This document shows, piece by piece, positions 1 through 5,842 of a DNA stretch of 7,251 bases. A model generated the notes under the pieces. It ran no database searches. It was not told where the DNA came from and worked only from the letters and a program-made list of their open reading frames with translations. The position numbers and the translations under genes were made by a program. Within the stretch, counting starts at the first letter, position 1, and the number at the start of each line of letters is the position of its first letter. The DNA is from an uncultured Clostridium sp. (GTDB lineage: Bacteria; Bacillota; Clostridia; Lachnospirales; Lachnospiraceae): contig CATWBR010000225.1 in NCBI GenBank assembly GCA_958349075.1, forward strand, positions 1 to 7,251, written 5' to 3'.

Positions 1-87
1 TCATTATTGTTATTGATTTTGATTACTGATATACACAACACCAATTAAACTAATATTAATATATGTAAAGAAAAGGAGAGATTAAAG
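1..87 (+). promoter_or_regulatory. Promoter/leader region of the rubrerythrin gene
   Basis: This AT-rich stretch immediately precedes the rubrerythrin start. A plausible -10 hexamer is TAATAT at 51-56, but no good -35 lies at 16-18 bp from it. Two TTGATT copies at 13-18 and 19-24 are the closest -35-like elements and are badly spaced. Rubrerythrins in clostridia are often under PerR control (known for the family), yet I cannot see a convincing PerR palindrome here. The ribosome binding site AAAAGGAGAG (71-80) is strong and lies about 9 nt before the ATG, which fixes the start. The promoter assignment itself is weak. Confidence 0.35.
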
Positions 88-633
88 ATGAAGAAATTTG
101 TATGTATGGTATGTGGTTATGTTCATGAGGGTGAAGCAGCTCCGGAGAAATGTCCAGTATGTAATGCACCGGCTGAGAAGTTCAAAGAGCAGGCAGCAGA
201 TATGGGTTGGGCCGCTGAGCACGTTGTAGGCGTAGCACAGGGCGCAAGCGAAGATATCATGATGGACTTAAGAGCTAACTACGAAGGTGAATGTAAAGAA
301 GTTGGTATGTATCTTGCAATGGCAAGAGTTGCTCATAGAGAAGGTTATCCTGAGATTGGTTTATACTGGGAGAAGGCTGCTTACGAAGAGGCTGAGCATG
401 CTGCTAAATTTGCAGAGTTACTTGGCGAAGTAGTAACAGACAGCACAAAGAAAAACCTTGAAATGCGTGTAGAAGCTGAGAACGGCGCTACAGCAGGTAA
501 ATTCGACCTTGCAAAACGTGCTAAAGCTGCTAACCTTGACGCTATCCATGACACAGTTCATGAAATGGCAAGAGACGAGGCTCGTCACGGCAAAGCATTT
601 GAAGGTCTGTTAAACAGATACTTTGGTAAATAA
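88..633 (+). CDS. rbr: Reverse rubrerythrin (rubredoxin domain first), peroxide-scavenging NAD(P)H peroxidase component
   Basis: Cytoplasmic non-haem di-iron protein that reduces hydrogen peroxide to water, and in clostridia oxygen too, with electrons relayed from NAD(P)H through rubredoxin-type carriers (family knowledge). The sequence shows a rubredoxin-like Fe(Cys)4 site at the N-terminus (residues 1-35: C6-x2-C9 and C22-x2-C25). A four-helix ferritin-like domain follows (about 55-180), with di-iron ligands at E66/E68, an EEAEH motif at 100-104 and DEARH at 163-167. Classical rubrerythrin has the opposite domain order; this 'reverse' arrangement is typical of Clostridia. At 181 residues the protein is full length. 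Codon use (gct, gaa, ctt, aaa) and base composition differ from the operon to the right, consistent with a highly expressed housekeeping stress protein. It is monocistronic, with its own ribosome site and a strong terminator downstream. Family assignment is secure; the electron donor is not visible here. Confidence 0.96.
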   Translation: MKKFVCMVCGYVHEGEAAPEKCPVCNAPAEKFKEQAADMGWAAEHVVGVAQGASEDIMMDLRANYEGECKEVGMYLAMARVAHREGYPEIGLYWEKAAYEEAEHAAKFAELLGEVVTDSTKKNLEMRVEAENGATAGKFDLAKRAKAANLDAIHDTVHEMARDEARHGKAFEGLLNRYFGK

Positions 634-710
634 ATTTTACACCACTGCACATTTACTATAGACAATTTGCAATTTATAAAGTGAAATACTCCTCCACCAT
701 TTAAATATAG

Positions 711-760
711 AAAAGTCTCAGAGTACAACTGGTTTACCTGCCGGGCTCTGAGACTTTTTT
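711..760. terminator. Strong intrinsic terminator between convergent units, probably bidirectional
   Basis: A perfect 13-bp inverted repeat: AAAAGTCTCAGAG at 711-723 pairs with CTCTGAGACTTTT at 746-758 across a 22-nt loop. On the + strand the stem ends in a six-T run (755-760), so it terminates rubrerythrin transcripts. Read on the - strand, the same stem ends in TTTT followed by AT-rich DNA, so it can also stop the leftward operon that ends at 821. No better terminator for that operon is visible. Confidence 0.85.
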
Positions 761-788
761 ATATCATAGGAACGTGCTCCTATGATAT
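761..788. repeat. Perfect 11-bp inverted repeat next to the terminator
   Basis: The arms ATATCATAGGA (761-771) and TCCTATGATAT (778-788) are exactly complementary and enclose the 6-nt loop ACGTGC. It abuts the T run of the terminator at 711-760. It has no T run of its own on either strand, so it is not a normal intrinsic terminator. Read leftwards it would fold in the 3' untranslated region of the operon mRNA and could protect the 3' end, or it may be one copy of a dispersed intergenic palindrome. An 11-bp near-copy of its centre (GGAACGTGCTC at 769-779 versus GGAACATGCTC at 812-822) overlaps the FolD-like stop codon. Function unknown. Confidence 0.7.
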
Positions 789-820
789 GAAAAATTAATG
801 TGAAAACAGAAGGAACATGC

Positions 821-1720
821 TCAGGCATCCTGAGTCGGAACCGCTATTTCTCTGAGGGACGGAGCCGCTGTTTCCCTGAGAGCCGCATCGACCACATGCT
901 CCATCAGGATGCAGGATGTAATGGCTCCAACGCCTCCGGGCACAGGTGTGATGGCTTCCACTATCGGTTCGACCGCTTCAAAATCCGTATCGCCGCACGT
1001 TTTTCCGTCATTTGCCATGTTTACGCCCACATCGATTACGACCTGGCCCGGCCGTACATTTTCCGCTCCAATCAGACCGGCGCATCCGGCCGCAGAGACA
1101 AGCACGTCCGCCTCCCTGCAGAGACGCTTTACTTCCTCCGGGGCCGTGAATATATGGCAGACGGAAACGGTAGCTTCCTCGTTCAGTAAAAGCAGCGAAA
1201 TCGACAGGCCTACGTTGATCCCCTTGCCTACTACGGTTACTCTTCTGCCCTTCAGGGGTATCCGGTAATACTTCAAAAGTTCCAGACAGGCAGCCGCCGT
1301 GCAGGGGGCGTAATCATTCCCCACCCCCGTGACCATCCTGCCCATGGAGGCCGCTGTTATGACGTCCACATCTTTCTCCGGTTTGAGAATCTCCAGTATC
1401 TCCGCCTCGCTTAAATGGTTTGGAAGCGGGCGGAATATCAGGCAGCCGTGGATATCCGGAGCCGAGTTGATTTCTTTCAGTACACGGCCCATCTCCTCGC
1501 CGGAAATATCTTCGGCAAGCGTAAACTGCTTCACCTTTATTCCCAGCTTCTGCGCCTGTTTTGTTGCTCCCCGCTCATAGGCAATGTCATTTCCCCTGCT
1601 GCCAACCCGTACAATTCCCAGGGTGGGAACCACTCCCCTTTTTTGCAGAGTTTCGCATTTTTTCATAATTCTCTGGCGCACGTTTTCCGCAACCGGCTCT
1701 CCTCTTAACAGAGATGCCAT
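821..1720 (-). CDS. folD: Divergent FolD-family methylene-tetrahydrofolate dehydrogenase, predicted to lack cyclohydrolase activity
   Basis: FolD normally oxidises 5,10-methylene-THF to methenyl-THF and hydrolyses that to 10-formyl-THF in the cytosol. Family hallmarks are clear: the G92-to-P100 strand ending in RPLP (canonical QLPLP), KDVD at 116-119, a Rossmann loop G165-K-G-I-N-V-G171, CH at 188-189, VVIDVGVN at 227-234 and ITPVPGGVG at 257-265. Key residues differ. Ungapped alignment from Y48 puts Ala52 at the catalytic lysine (human Lys56), Phe96 at the active-site glutamine (human Gln100) and Asp45 at the conserved serine three residues before the tyrosine. The NADP-contacting Arg and Ser of GRSxxVG and CHS are Lys166 and Ile190, so cofactor preference may be NAD. 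The start has a strong AAAGGAGGAG site and lies 17 bp after the PanB-like stop, so the two are translationally close. The C-terminus has an extra tail built from a short duplication. Family certain; dehydrogenase-only activity is inferred. The organism probably has another, canonical FolD or FchA elsewhere. Confidence 0.9.
   Translation of the reverse strand: MASLLRGEPVAENVRQRIMKKCETLQKRGVVPTLGIVRVGSRGNDIAYERGATKQAQKLGIKVKQFTLAEDISGEEMGRVLKEINSAPDIHGCLIFRPLPNHLSEAEILEILKPEKDVDVITAASMGRMVTGVGNDYAPCTAAACLELLKYYRIPLKGRRVTVVGKGINVGLSISLLLLNEEATVSVCHIFTAPEEVKRLCREADVLVSAAGCAGLIGAENVRPGQVVIDVGVNMANDGKTCGDTDFEAVEPIVEAITPVPGGVGAITSCILMEHVVDAALRETAAPSLREIAVPTQDA
836..883 (-). repeat. Imperfect 24-bp tandem duplication in the 3' end of the FolD-like gene
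   Basis: Units 836-859 and 860-883 match at 19 of 24 positions and are in frame. They encode two versions of an eight-residue segment, LRETAAPS then LREIAVPT, at residues 281-296. This lies beyond the last conserved FolD motif and accounts for most of the C-terminal tail. It is probably a slipped-strand duplication and unlikely to affect the active site. Confidence 0.7.
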
Positions 1721-1737
1721 AACTACTCCTCCTTTGC

Positions 1738-2598
1738 CTAAATCCCCTGTTCCTTCAAAAGCTCCTGAAGTTTCTCTTCCTCACCCGCTTTCATCTTATA
1801 GCAGTGCTCCGGCGCCGGGTAAGTGCCGTCGTGACACTCATCTACGAAACGGCCCACTGCATCCAGGATTACGCCTCTTACGTCGGCATATTTCTTGGCA
1901 AACTTTGCATTTTTCTCATAGAATCCCAGTAAATCATAGAAATTAATCATGGGGCTGTCGCTGTAAGGTCCGCATCCTGTTCCCAGAATCGGGATGTTGC
2001 TGCGCCCATAAATAATCTTTGCCACCTCGGCCGGAACCGCTTCCACGACGATTGCGATGGCTCCCGCCTCCTCAAATGCCTTTACTTCTTTTATCAGCTC
2101 GACTGCCGCCATCATGTCGCGTCCCTGGGTTTTGTAGCCTCCCTGCTGAAGCGCCTTCTGTGGGGTCAGACCCGTATGGGCAATGACAGGGATGCCTGCT
2201 TTTGTCAGGGCTGCAACCGTGTGGGCGATTTCCATGCCGCCCTCGATTTTTACGCAGTCCATACCTGCCTCACGGATATAGCGTCCGGCGTTTCTGATGG
2301 CCTCTTCATCGCTGACCTGATAGGAAAGGAACGGCATATCTCCCATGATAAATGCACTTGGCGTTCCCGCACGTACTGCCTTTGCATGCTCGATCATGAT
2401 ATTCAGATCCGCTTCATTTGTCGTTTTATGCCCCAGCATAACGGTCGCGATGGAATCTCCCATATTGATAATCTCAATTCCGGCCTCCTCGGCTAATACG
2501 GCCATCGGATAATCATAGAGAGCAGTTCTTGCCAGCTTCTCCCCCTTTGCCTTCTTCTCCAGAATATAACTCAGCGTCACTTTTTTTCTTGCTTCCAT
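1738..2598 (-). CDS. panB: PanB-like ketopantoate (3-methyl-2-oxobutanoate) hydroxymethyltransferase paralogue
   Basis: PanB transfers a hydroxymethyl group from 5,10-methylene-THF to 2-oxoisovalerate to give ketopantoate; the aldol step is reversible. The product is a PEP-mutase/isocitrate-lyase-superfamily TIM barrel, 286 residues against about 264 in E. coli. Catalytic and metal residues are retained: YDY at 28-30, G47-D48-S49, D87 in GDMPF, K117 and E119 in KIEGG, H141 in AHTGLTPQ, GGYKTQGR at 153-160, and E186, equivalent to the E. coli base Glu181. It diverges from housekeeping PanB at the barrel's C-terminal loops: GTGCG at 206-210 instead of GIGAG, and SDSPMINFYDLLG (213-225) where PanB usually has DGQILVMHDLLG-like sequence. 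A charged tail follows residue 266. The start has GAGGAGG about 9 nt upstream. No panC or panD is adjacent; the neighbours are a hydroxyacid dehydrogenase and a THF enzyme. The enzyme looks active; its oxoacid and direction are uncertain. Confidence 0.88.
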   Translation of the reverse strand: MEARKKVTLSYILEKKAKGEKLARTALYDYPMAVLAEEAGIEIINMGDSIATVMLGHKTTNEADLNIMIEHAKAVRAGTPSAFIMGDMPFLSYQVSDEEAIRNAGRYIREAGMDCVKIEGGMEIAHTVAALTKAGIPVIAHTGLTPQKALQQGGYKTQGRDMMAAVELIKEVKAFEEAGAIAIVVEAVPAEVAKIIYGRSNIPILGTGCGPYSDSPMINFYDLLGFYEKNAKFAKKYADVRGVILDAVGRFVDECHDGTYPAPEHCYKMKAGEEEKLQELLKEQGI

Positions 2599-2744
2599 TC
2601 CAGTACTCCTCCTCTTTTTTGCATCAATTTCTTTGTTATACTATTTTCTTAAGTTTATATTACTTTTGCTTGTTATTACTTCCTTGCTTGATATTGCTTC
2701 ACAGTTTGAGATATTTTTTCAGCCTGATTTCATTTCATATCTGA

Positions 2745-3707
2745 TTACTTTACCTTATCATCCAGTCCGTAGAATTCTACAACACCGCTCAAAATGCGCT
2801 CCCCGATCCCATCGTATGCCTCATGGGTGCTGCCGCCGATATGCGGGCTTACGGTGAATCCTTTTAAACCAAACAGATCGGATTCAAGTTTTGCGTTGTC
2901 CCCCAATCCTTTTCCCGCCAGCTCATTTTCCAGCACATCCGTGCTGAAGCCTGCCAGCCGTCCGCTTGTCAGAGCCGTTTTAGCCGCAGATTCATCCACG
3001 ACTCCGCCCCTGGCGCAGTTAATCAGGATTGTCCCATCTTTCATCTGTTCAAATTCTTTTGTTGAGATCATACCCCGCGTCTCATCGGTCAGCGGCGTGT
3101 GGGCGCTTATGTAGTCGGAGGCAGAGCAGAGTTCTCCCAGGGTTTCCATTTTGGTAACCCCCTTTTCCTGCATTGCATCCGCATCCACATAAGGATCGTA
3201 TGCTAATACCTTCATGTCGAAGGCCTGTGCCAGACGGGCAACCCGGCTTCCTATTTTTCCAAGACCCACAAGGCCAAGTACATGGCCTTTCAGCTCATGG
3301 CCGGTATACTTGTATTTATTCCAGATGCGTTCCTCCTGTACCTCTCTGTCCCCTTCCATCGTGAAACGGGATAAATCCAGCATTTTTGATATCGTCAGTT
3401 CCGCCACCGCATTGCAGTTGATTCCCGGCGCATTCAGAATGCGGATTCCCAGTTGTGCCGCATATTCCAGGTCGATATGATTTGTTCCCGTCGAACATAC
3501 CGCTATCATTTTAACCCGCTTTGCCGCCGCATCCAGAACCTCCCGTCCTATTTTCGGATCGACGCGCATAATCAGCAAGTCGTAATCCGGGAGCAATTCT
3601 TTAAGTTCATCCACAGACGGCAGAATCTTAATCTCCACCTCCACTCCACGTTCACGAAGCCCGGAGGCGATTACCTCGGAAACCCGGTCAATAATTAATG
3701 CTCTCAT
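2745..3707 (-). CDS. D-2-hydroxyacid dehydrogenase (NAD-dependent, SerA/GyaR-like, no ACT domain)
   Basis: Cytosolic oxidoreductase that interconverts a D-2-hydroxyacid and its 2-oxoacid. The 320-residue protein has the usual substrate-binding and nucleotide-binding halves. The NAD-binding loop is G148-L-G-K-I-G153, with Asp171 ending the second Rossmann strand (VLAYDP), which favours NAD over NADP. The catalytic triad is intact: Arg233 in NCARGG, Glu262 in DVLENE and His289 in SPHIGG. The 27-residue Glu-to-His spacing is a few residues longer than in E. coli SerA. It lacks the C-terminal regulatory ACT domain of biosynthetic 3-phosphoglycerate dehydrogenase and has no serC nearby, so a serine-pathway role is unlikely. 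The start follows AGAAAGGAG by about 10 nt. It lies 118 bp after the permease gene and 146 bp before the PanB-like gene; both gaps are AT-rich with no clear terminator. From context it would make, or consume, the oxoacid used by the PanB-like enzyme. The substrate cannot be read from sequence. Confidence 0.9.
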   Translation of the reverse strand: MRALIIDRVSEVIASGLRERGVEVEIKILPSVDELKELLPDYDLLIMRVDPKIGREVLDAAAKRVKMIAVCSTGTNHIDLEYAAQLGIRILNAPGINCNAVAELTISKMLDLSRFTMEGDREVQEERIWNKYKYTGHELKGHVLGLVGLGKIGSRVARLAQAFDMKVLAYDPYVDADAMQEKGVTKMETLGELCSASDYISAHTPLTDETRGMISTKEFEQMKDGTILINCARGGVVDESAAKTALTSGRLAGFSTDVLENELAGKGLGDNAKLESDLFGLKGFTVSPHIGGSTHEAYDGIGERILSGVVEFYGLDDKVK

Positions 3708-3825
3708 TCTATAACAACTCCTTTCTGTATTTACTTACATCCATCTATTGGTTCATTGGTCATCTAATTGCCCGTTCATTTATTGCCTGTTTGTCTGTAC
3801 CCACGCTTTATGAGCCCGCGCTCTC

Positions 3826-5730
3826 TCATCCCGCCGCTCTTTTTAGTTTCCGGCTCTGCATATACTGGCCGCCTATGACCACAATGAAAATCGCATAGCA
3901 GATAATGTCCGTCTTAATTCCCGGCCAGATGCCGCAGACTGCGCATACAGCCATCAATATACGTTCCAGAGGATTCAGTTTGCGGAATACAAACCCTTCA
4001 AAGCAAGCACACATACAGAACAGGCCTACAAAACTGGAGAATATAATAGAAATAATCGACAGCACATTTCCCTGCAGCAAAAGCTCCTGATGGTATACGA
4101 ACATAAACGGCAGGATAAATCCGGGAAGTCCCAGTCTCGTGGCCGTGACCGAGGTCTTAAAATAGTCTGCCTTTGCAATCTTGGAGGCGACAAGGGCCGC
4201 GCTGGCAACCGGAGGCGTGATATTAGCCAGGGCTGCATAGTAATAAATGAACAAATGGATGGCAAGCTTGTCAAATCCCAGTTCCACCAATACGCTGCCC
4301 GCCAGGGATGCCACCAAAACATAAGCGGCCGTTGTCGGAACTCCCATACCAAACAGGATTGTCACCCCCATGGTCAGAATTAACGCAACCAGGCCCACGC
4401 TGCCGGATAGTGTTTTAATAAAAAATACGATATTCATGGCAAGCCCCGTCATAACAAAGATTTGTGTGACAATCCCCATTGCTGCACAGGCTGCCGCAAC
4501 CGTCATGGCGCTTTTAGCTCCGCTTACCAGGCCGTTATAAAGAAATCCCCAGAATTGGCGTGTAAAAATAAATTTCGGGTTATGCAGGGAATTCTTCACC
4601 GCATAGCAGATAACCAGTATCACACAGCCCAGAAATGCACTTCGCATTACCGAGGTTCCTGAAATTAAAAGGACTATAATTGCCAACAGCGGAAGAAAGA
4701 ATATCCCATCCTCCCTCATCAGCTTTTTCTTATCTGGTATCATTTCGTCCGGAAGCGGTTTAAAGCCGCAGCGCAGGGCGCGCATATGCACGGAAATTCC
4801 CGTTGTCACATAATACATGAGCGCAGCGGGCAGCGCGCAGAGTGCAATCTTGGCGTAAGGAACGCCTATAATTCCGGCCATAATAAAGGCTCCGACTCCC
4901 ATGACGGGAGGCATAATCATGCCGCCTGTCGATGCAACCGACTCGATAGCACCCGCGTAATGCGGCTCATATCCCCTGTCCTTCATCATTGGGATTGTAA
5001 AAGTGCCTGTGGAGGCTACGTTTGCCACGGCGCTTCCGTTGATTGAACCTACCAGGCCGCTTCCGATTACCGCTGCCTGTGCCGCACCGGAACGTGTTTT
5101 TCCGCCGATGGCAATTGCAATATTGATAAAGAACTGACCCGCACCGCTGGATTCCAAAAGGCCGCCAAAAATCATAAACAGGACAATGTAGGTGGCCGAA
5201 ACATTCAGGACCGTTCCGAAAATTCCATACAGATATGTAGTGACGCTGGCAATCAGCCTTGGCCAGCTATATCCGCCATGGTGAAAAAGTCCCGGCAGAA
5301 ATTTTCCAAAATGTCCGTACAGCAGGGAAATAACAACCAATCCCGGAAGGAGCAGTCCGTAGGTACGCCGCGTGGCCTCCAGGACAGCCAGAATCATCAG
5401 CAGTCCGATGACGGTGTCCAATCCCGTGTACCTTCCCGCCCTGTTCAGCAGAGCTTCAAAGTTTACAAAGATATAGCCGGTGGAGACAAGGGCCATAATC
5501 AAAAAGCAGATGCTTGCTATTTGTGACAAATATGCACGGCGCGGATTCTTATCGTCTTTGATTGTCATTGCGCTCAAAAATACCAGAGCCAGTGCAAACG
5601 CAAGGTGGATATCCATATGTTTGGTTGGATCCATGGTTGGTATCATCACCTGCCAGAGATGGTAAACACTCATAGCAAAAGCCGCAACAGGAAAAATTCT
5701 ACCTGCAATTTTGCTTATTTTGTTTTCCAT
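3826..5730 (-). CDS. TRAP transporter fused permease (DctQ-like plus DctM, 4TM/12TM type)
   Basis: Inner-membrane subunit of a tripartite ATP-independent periplasmic-type transporter, which takes up organic acids using a Na+ or H+ gradient together with an extracytoplasmic binding protein. At 634 residues it is the full-length fused form that normally pairs with TAXI-family receptors. The first four hydrophobic segments (about residues 10-140) correspond to the small DctQ-like part. The remainder is DctM-like, with paired conserved elements GSINGSAVANV (228-238), MIMPPVMG (271-278), GMGVPTTAAYVL (461-472) and NITPPV (503-508), typical of the inverted-repeat scoop regions. The C-terminus adds further hydrophobic segments and a basic end. 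The start is preceded by AAAGGAAA. The gene follows the binding protein gene after a 109-bp gap holding a terminator-like hairpin. Family assignment is firm; the substrate is inferred only from the enzymes downstream. Confidence 0.95.
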   Translation of the reverse strand: MENKISKIAGRIFPVAAFAMSVYHLWQVMIPTMDPTKHMDIHLAFALALVFLSAMTIKDDKNPRRAYLSQIASICFLIMALVSTGYIFVNFEALLNRAGRYTGLDTVIGLLMILAVLEATRRTYGLLLPGLVVISLLYGHFGKFLPGLFHHGGYSWPRLIASVTTYLYGIFGTVLNVSATYIVLFMIFGGLLESSGAGQFFINIAIAIGGKTRSGAAQAAVIGSGLVGSINGSAVANVASTGTFTIPMMKDRGYEPHYAGAIESVASTGGMIMPPVMGVGAFIMAGIIGVPYAKIALCALPAALMYYVTTGISVHMRALRCGFKPLPDEMIPDKKKLMREDGIFFLPLLAIIVLLISGTSVMRSAFLGCVILVICYAVKNSLHNPKFIFTRQFWGFLYNGLVSGAKSAMTVAAACAAMGIVTQIFVMTGLAMNIVFFIKTLSGSVGLVALILTMGVTILFGMGVPTTAAYVLVASLAGSVLVELGFDKLAIHLFIYYYAALANITPPVASAALVASKIAKADYFKTSVTATRLGLPGFILPFMFVYHQELLLQGNVLSIISIIFSSFVGLFCMCACFEGFVFRKLNPLERILMAVCAVCGIWPGIKTDIICYAIFIVVIGGQYMQSRKLKRAAG

Positions 5731-5756
5731 GCAAATTTCCTTTCTTTTATCTGATG

Positions 5757-5792
5757 AAAAACCCGGACATCCTGTCCGGCGGTCCGGGTTTT
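5757..5792 (-). terminator. Intercistronic attenuator hairpin between binding-protein and permease genes
   Basis: The 11-bp arms AAAACCCGGAC (5758-5768) and GTCCGGGTTTT (5782-5792) are exactly complementary, with a 13-nt loop. Read leftwards, the GC-rich stem is followed by a five-T run ending at 5757, so it resembles an intrinsic terminator lying after the binding-protein gene and before the permease. As the permease has no convincing promoter of its own in the gap, partial read-through is the likely arrangement. That would give more binding protein than permease and enzymes, a common need in receptor-dependent transporters. The hairpin could also stabilise the 3' end of a processed binding-protein mRNA. 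Confidence 0.75.
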
Positions 5793-5803
5793 CGTTATAG
5801 GCT

Positions 5804-5842
5804 GGTTCCTTTGCCTGATTCCTTTACATGATTCCTTTTTTA
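5804..5842 (-). repeat. Three 13-bp imperfect tandem repeats after the binding-protein gene
   Basis: Units begin at 5804 (GGTTCCTTTGCCT), 5817 (GATTCCTTTACAT) and 5830 (GATTCCTTTTTTA). The third runs into the TAA stop of the solute-binding protein gene. On the transcribed strand each unit presents an AAAGGAA core, which resembles a ribosome binding site but is not followed by a usable reading frame. It may be no more than slippage, or a ribosome or protein docking site just before the attenuator hairpin. Confidence 0.55.

Noticed and set aside
800..1189. A 129-codon + strand open frame, and several others opposite the FolD-like, PanB-like and permease genes
   Set aside because: They mirror well-supported genes on the other strand, have biased Cys/His/Arg-rich composition and no domain signature.
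821..2598. Standard pantothenate biosynthesis operon
   Set aside because: panC and panD are absent, an importer heads the operon, and both the PanB-like and FolD-like proteins differ from housekeeping forms. Kept only as an alternative direction for the pathway.
2599..2744. Internal promoter or terminator in the AT-rich gap before the PanB-like gene
   Set aside because: Several TATAAA-like strings occur, as expected by chance at this composition, but no -35/-10 pair with good spacing and no stem with a T run could be found.
2745..3707. Annotation as 3-phosphoglycerate dehydrogenase (serA)
   Set aside because: No ACT or intervening domain, no serC or other serine gene nearby, and the operon context points to another hydroxyacid.
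3708..3825. Terminator in the gap between permease and dehydrogenase genes
   Set aside because: Only a 5-bp stem (ATGAG/CTCAT) without a T run is visible just after the permease stop, too weak to call.
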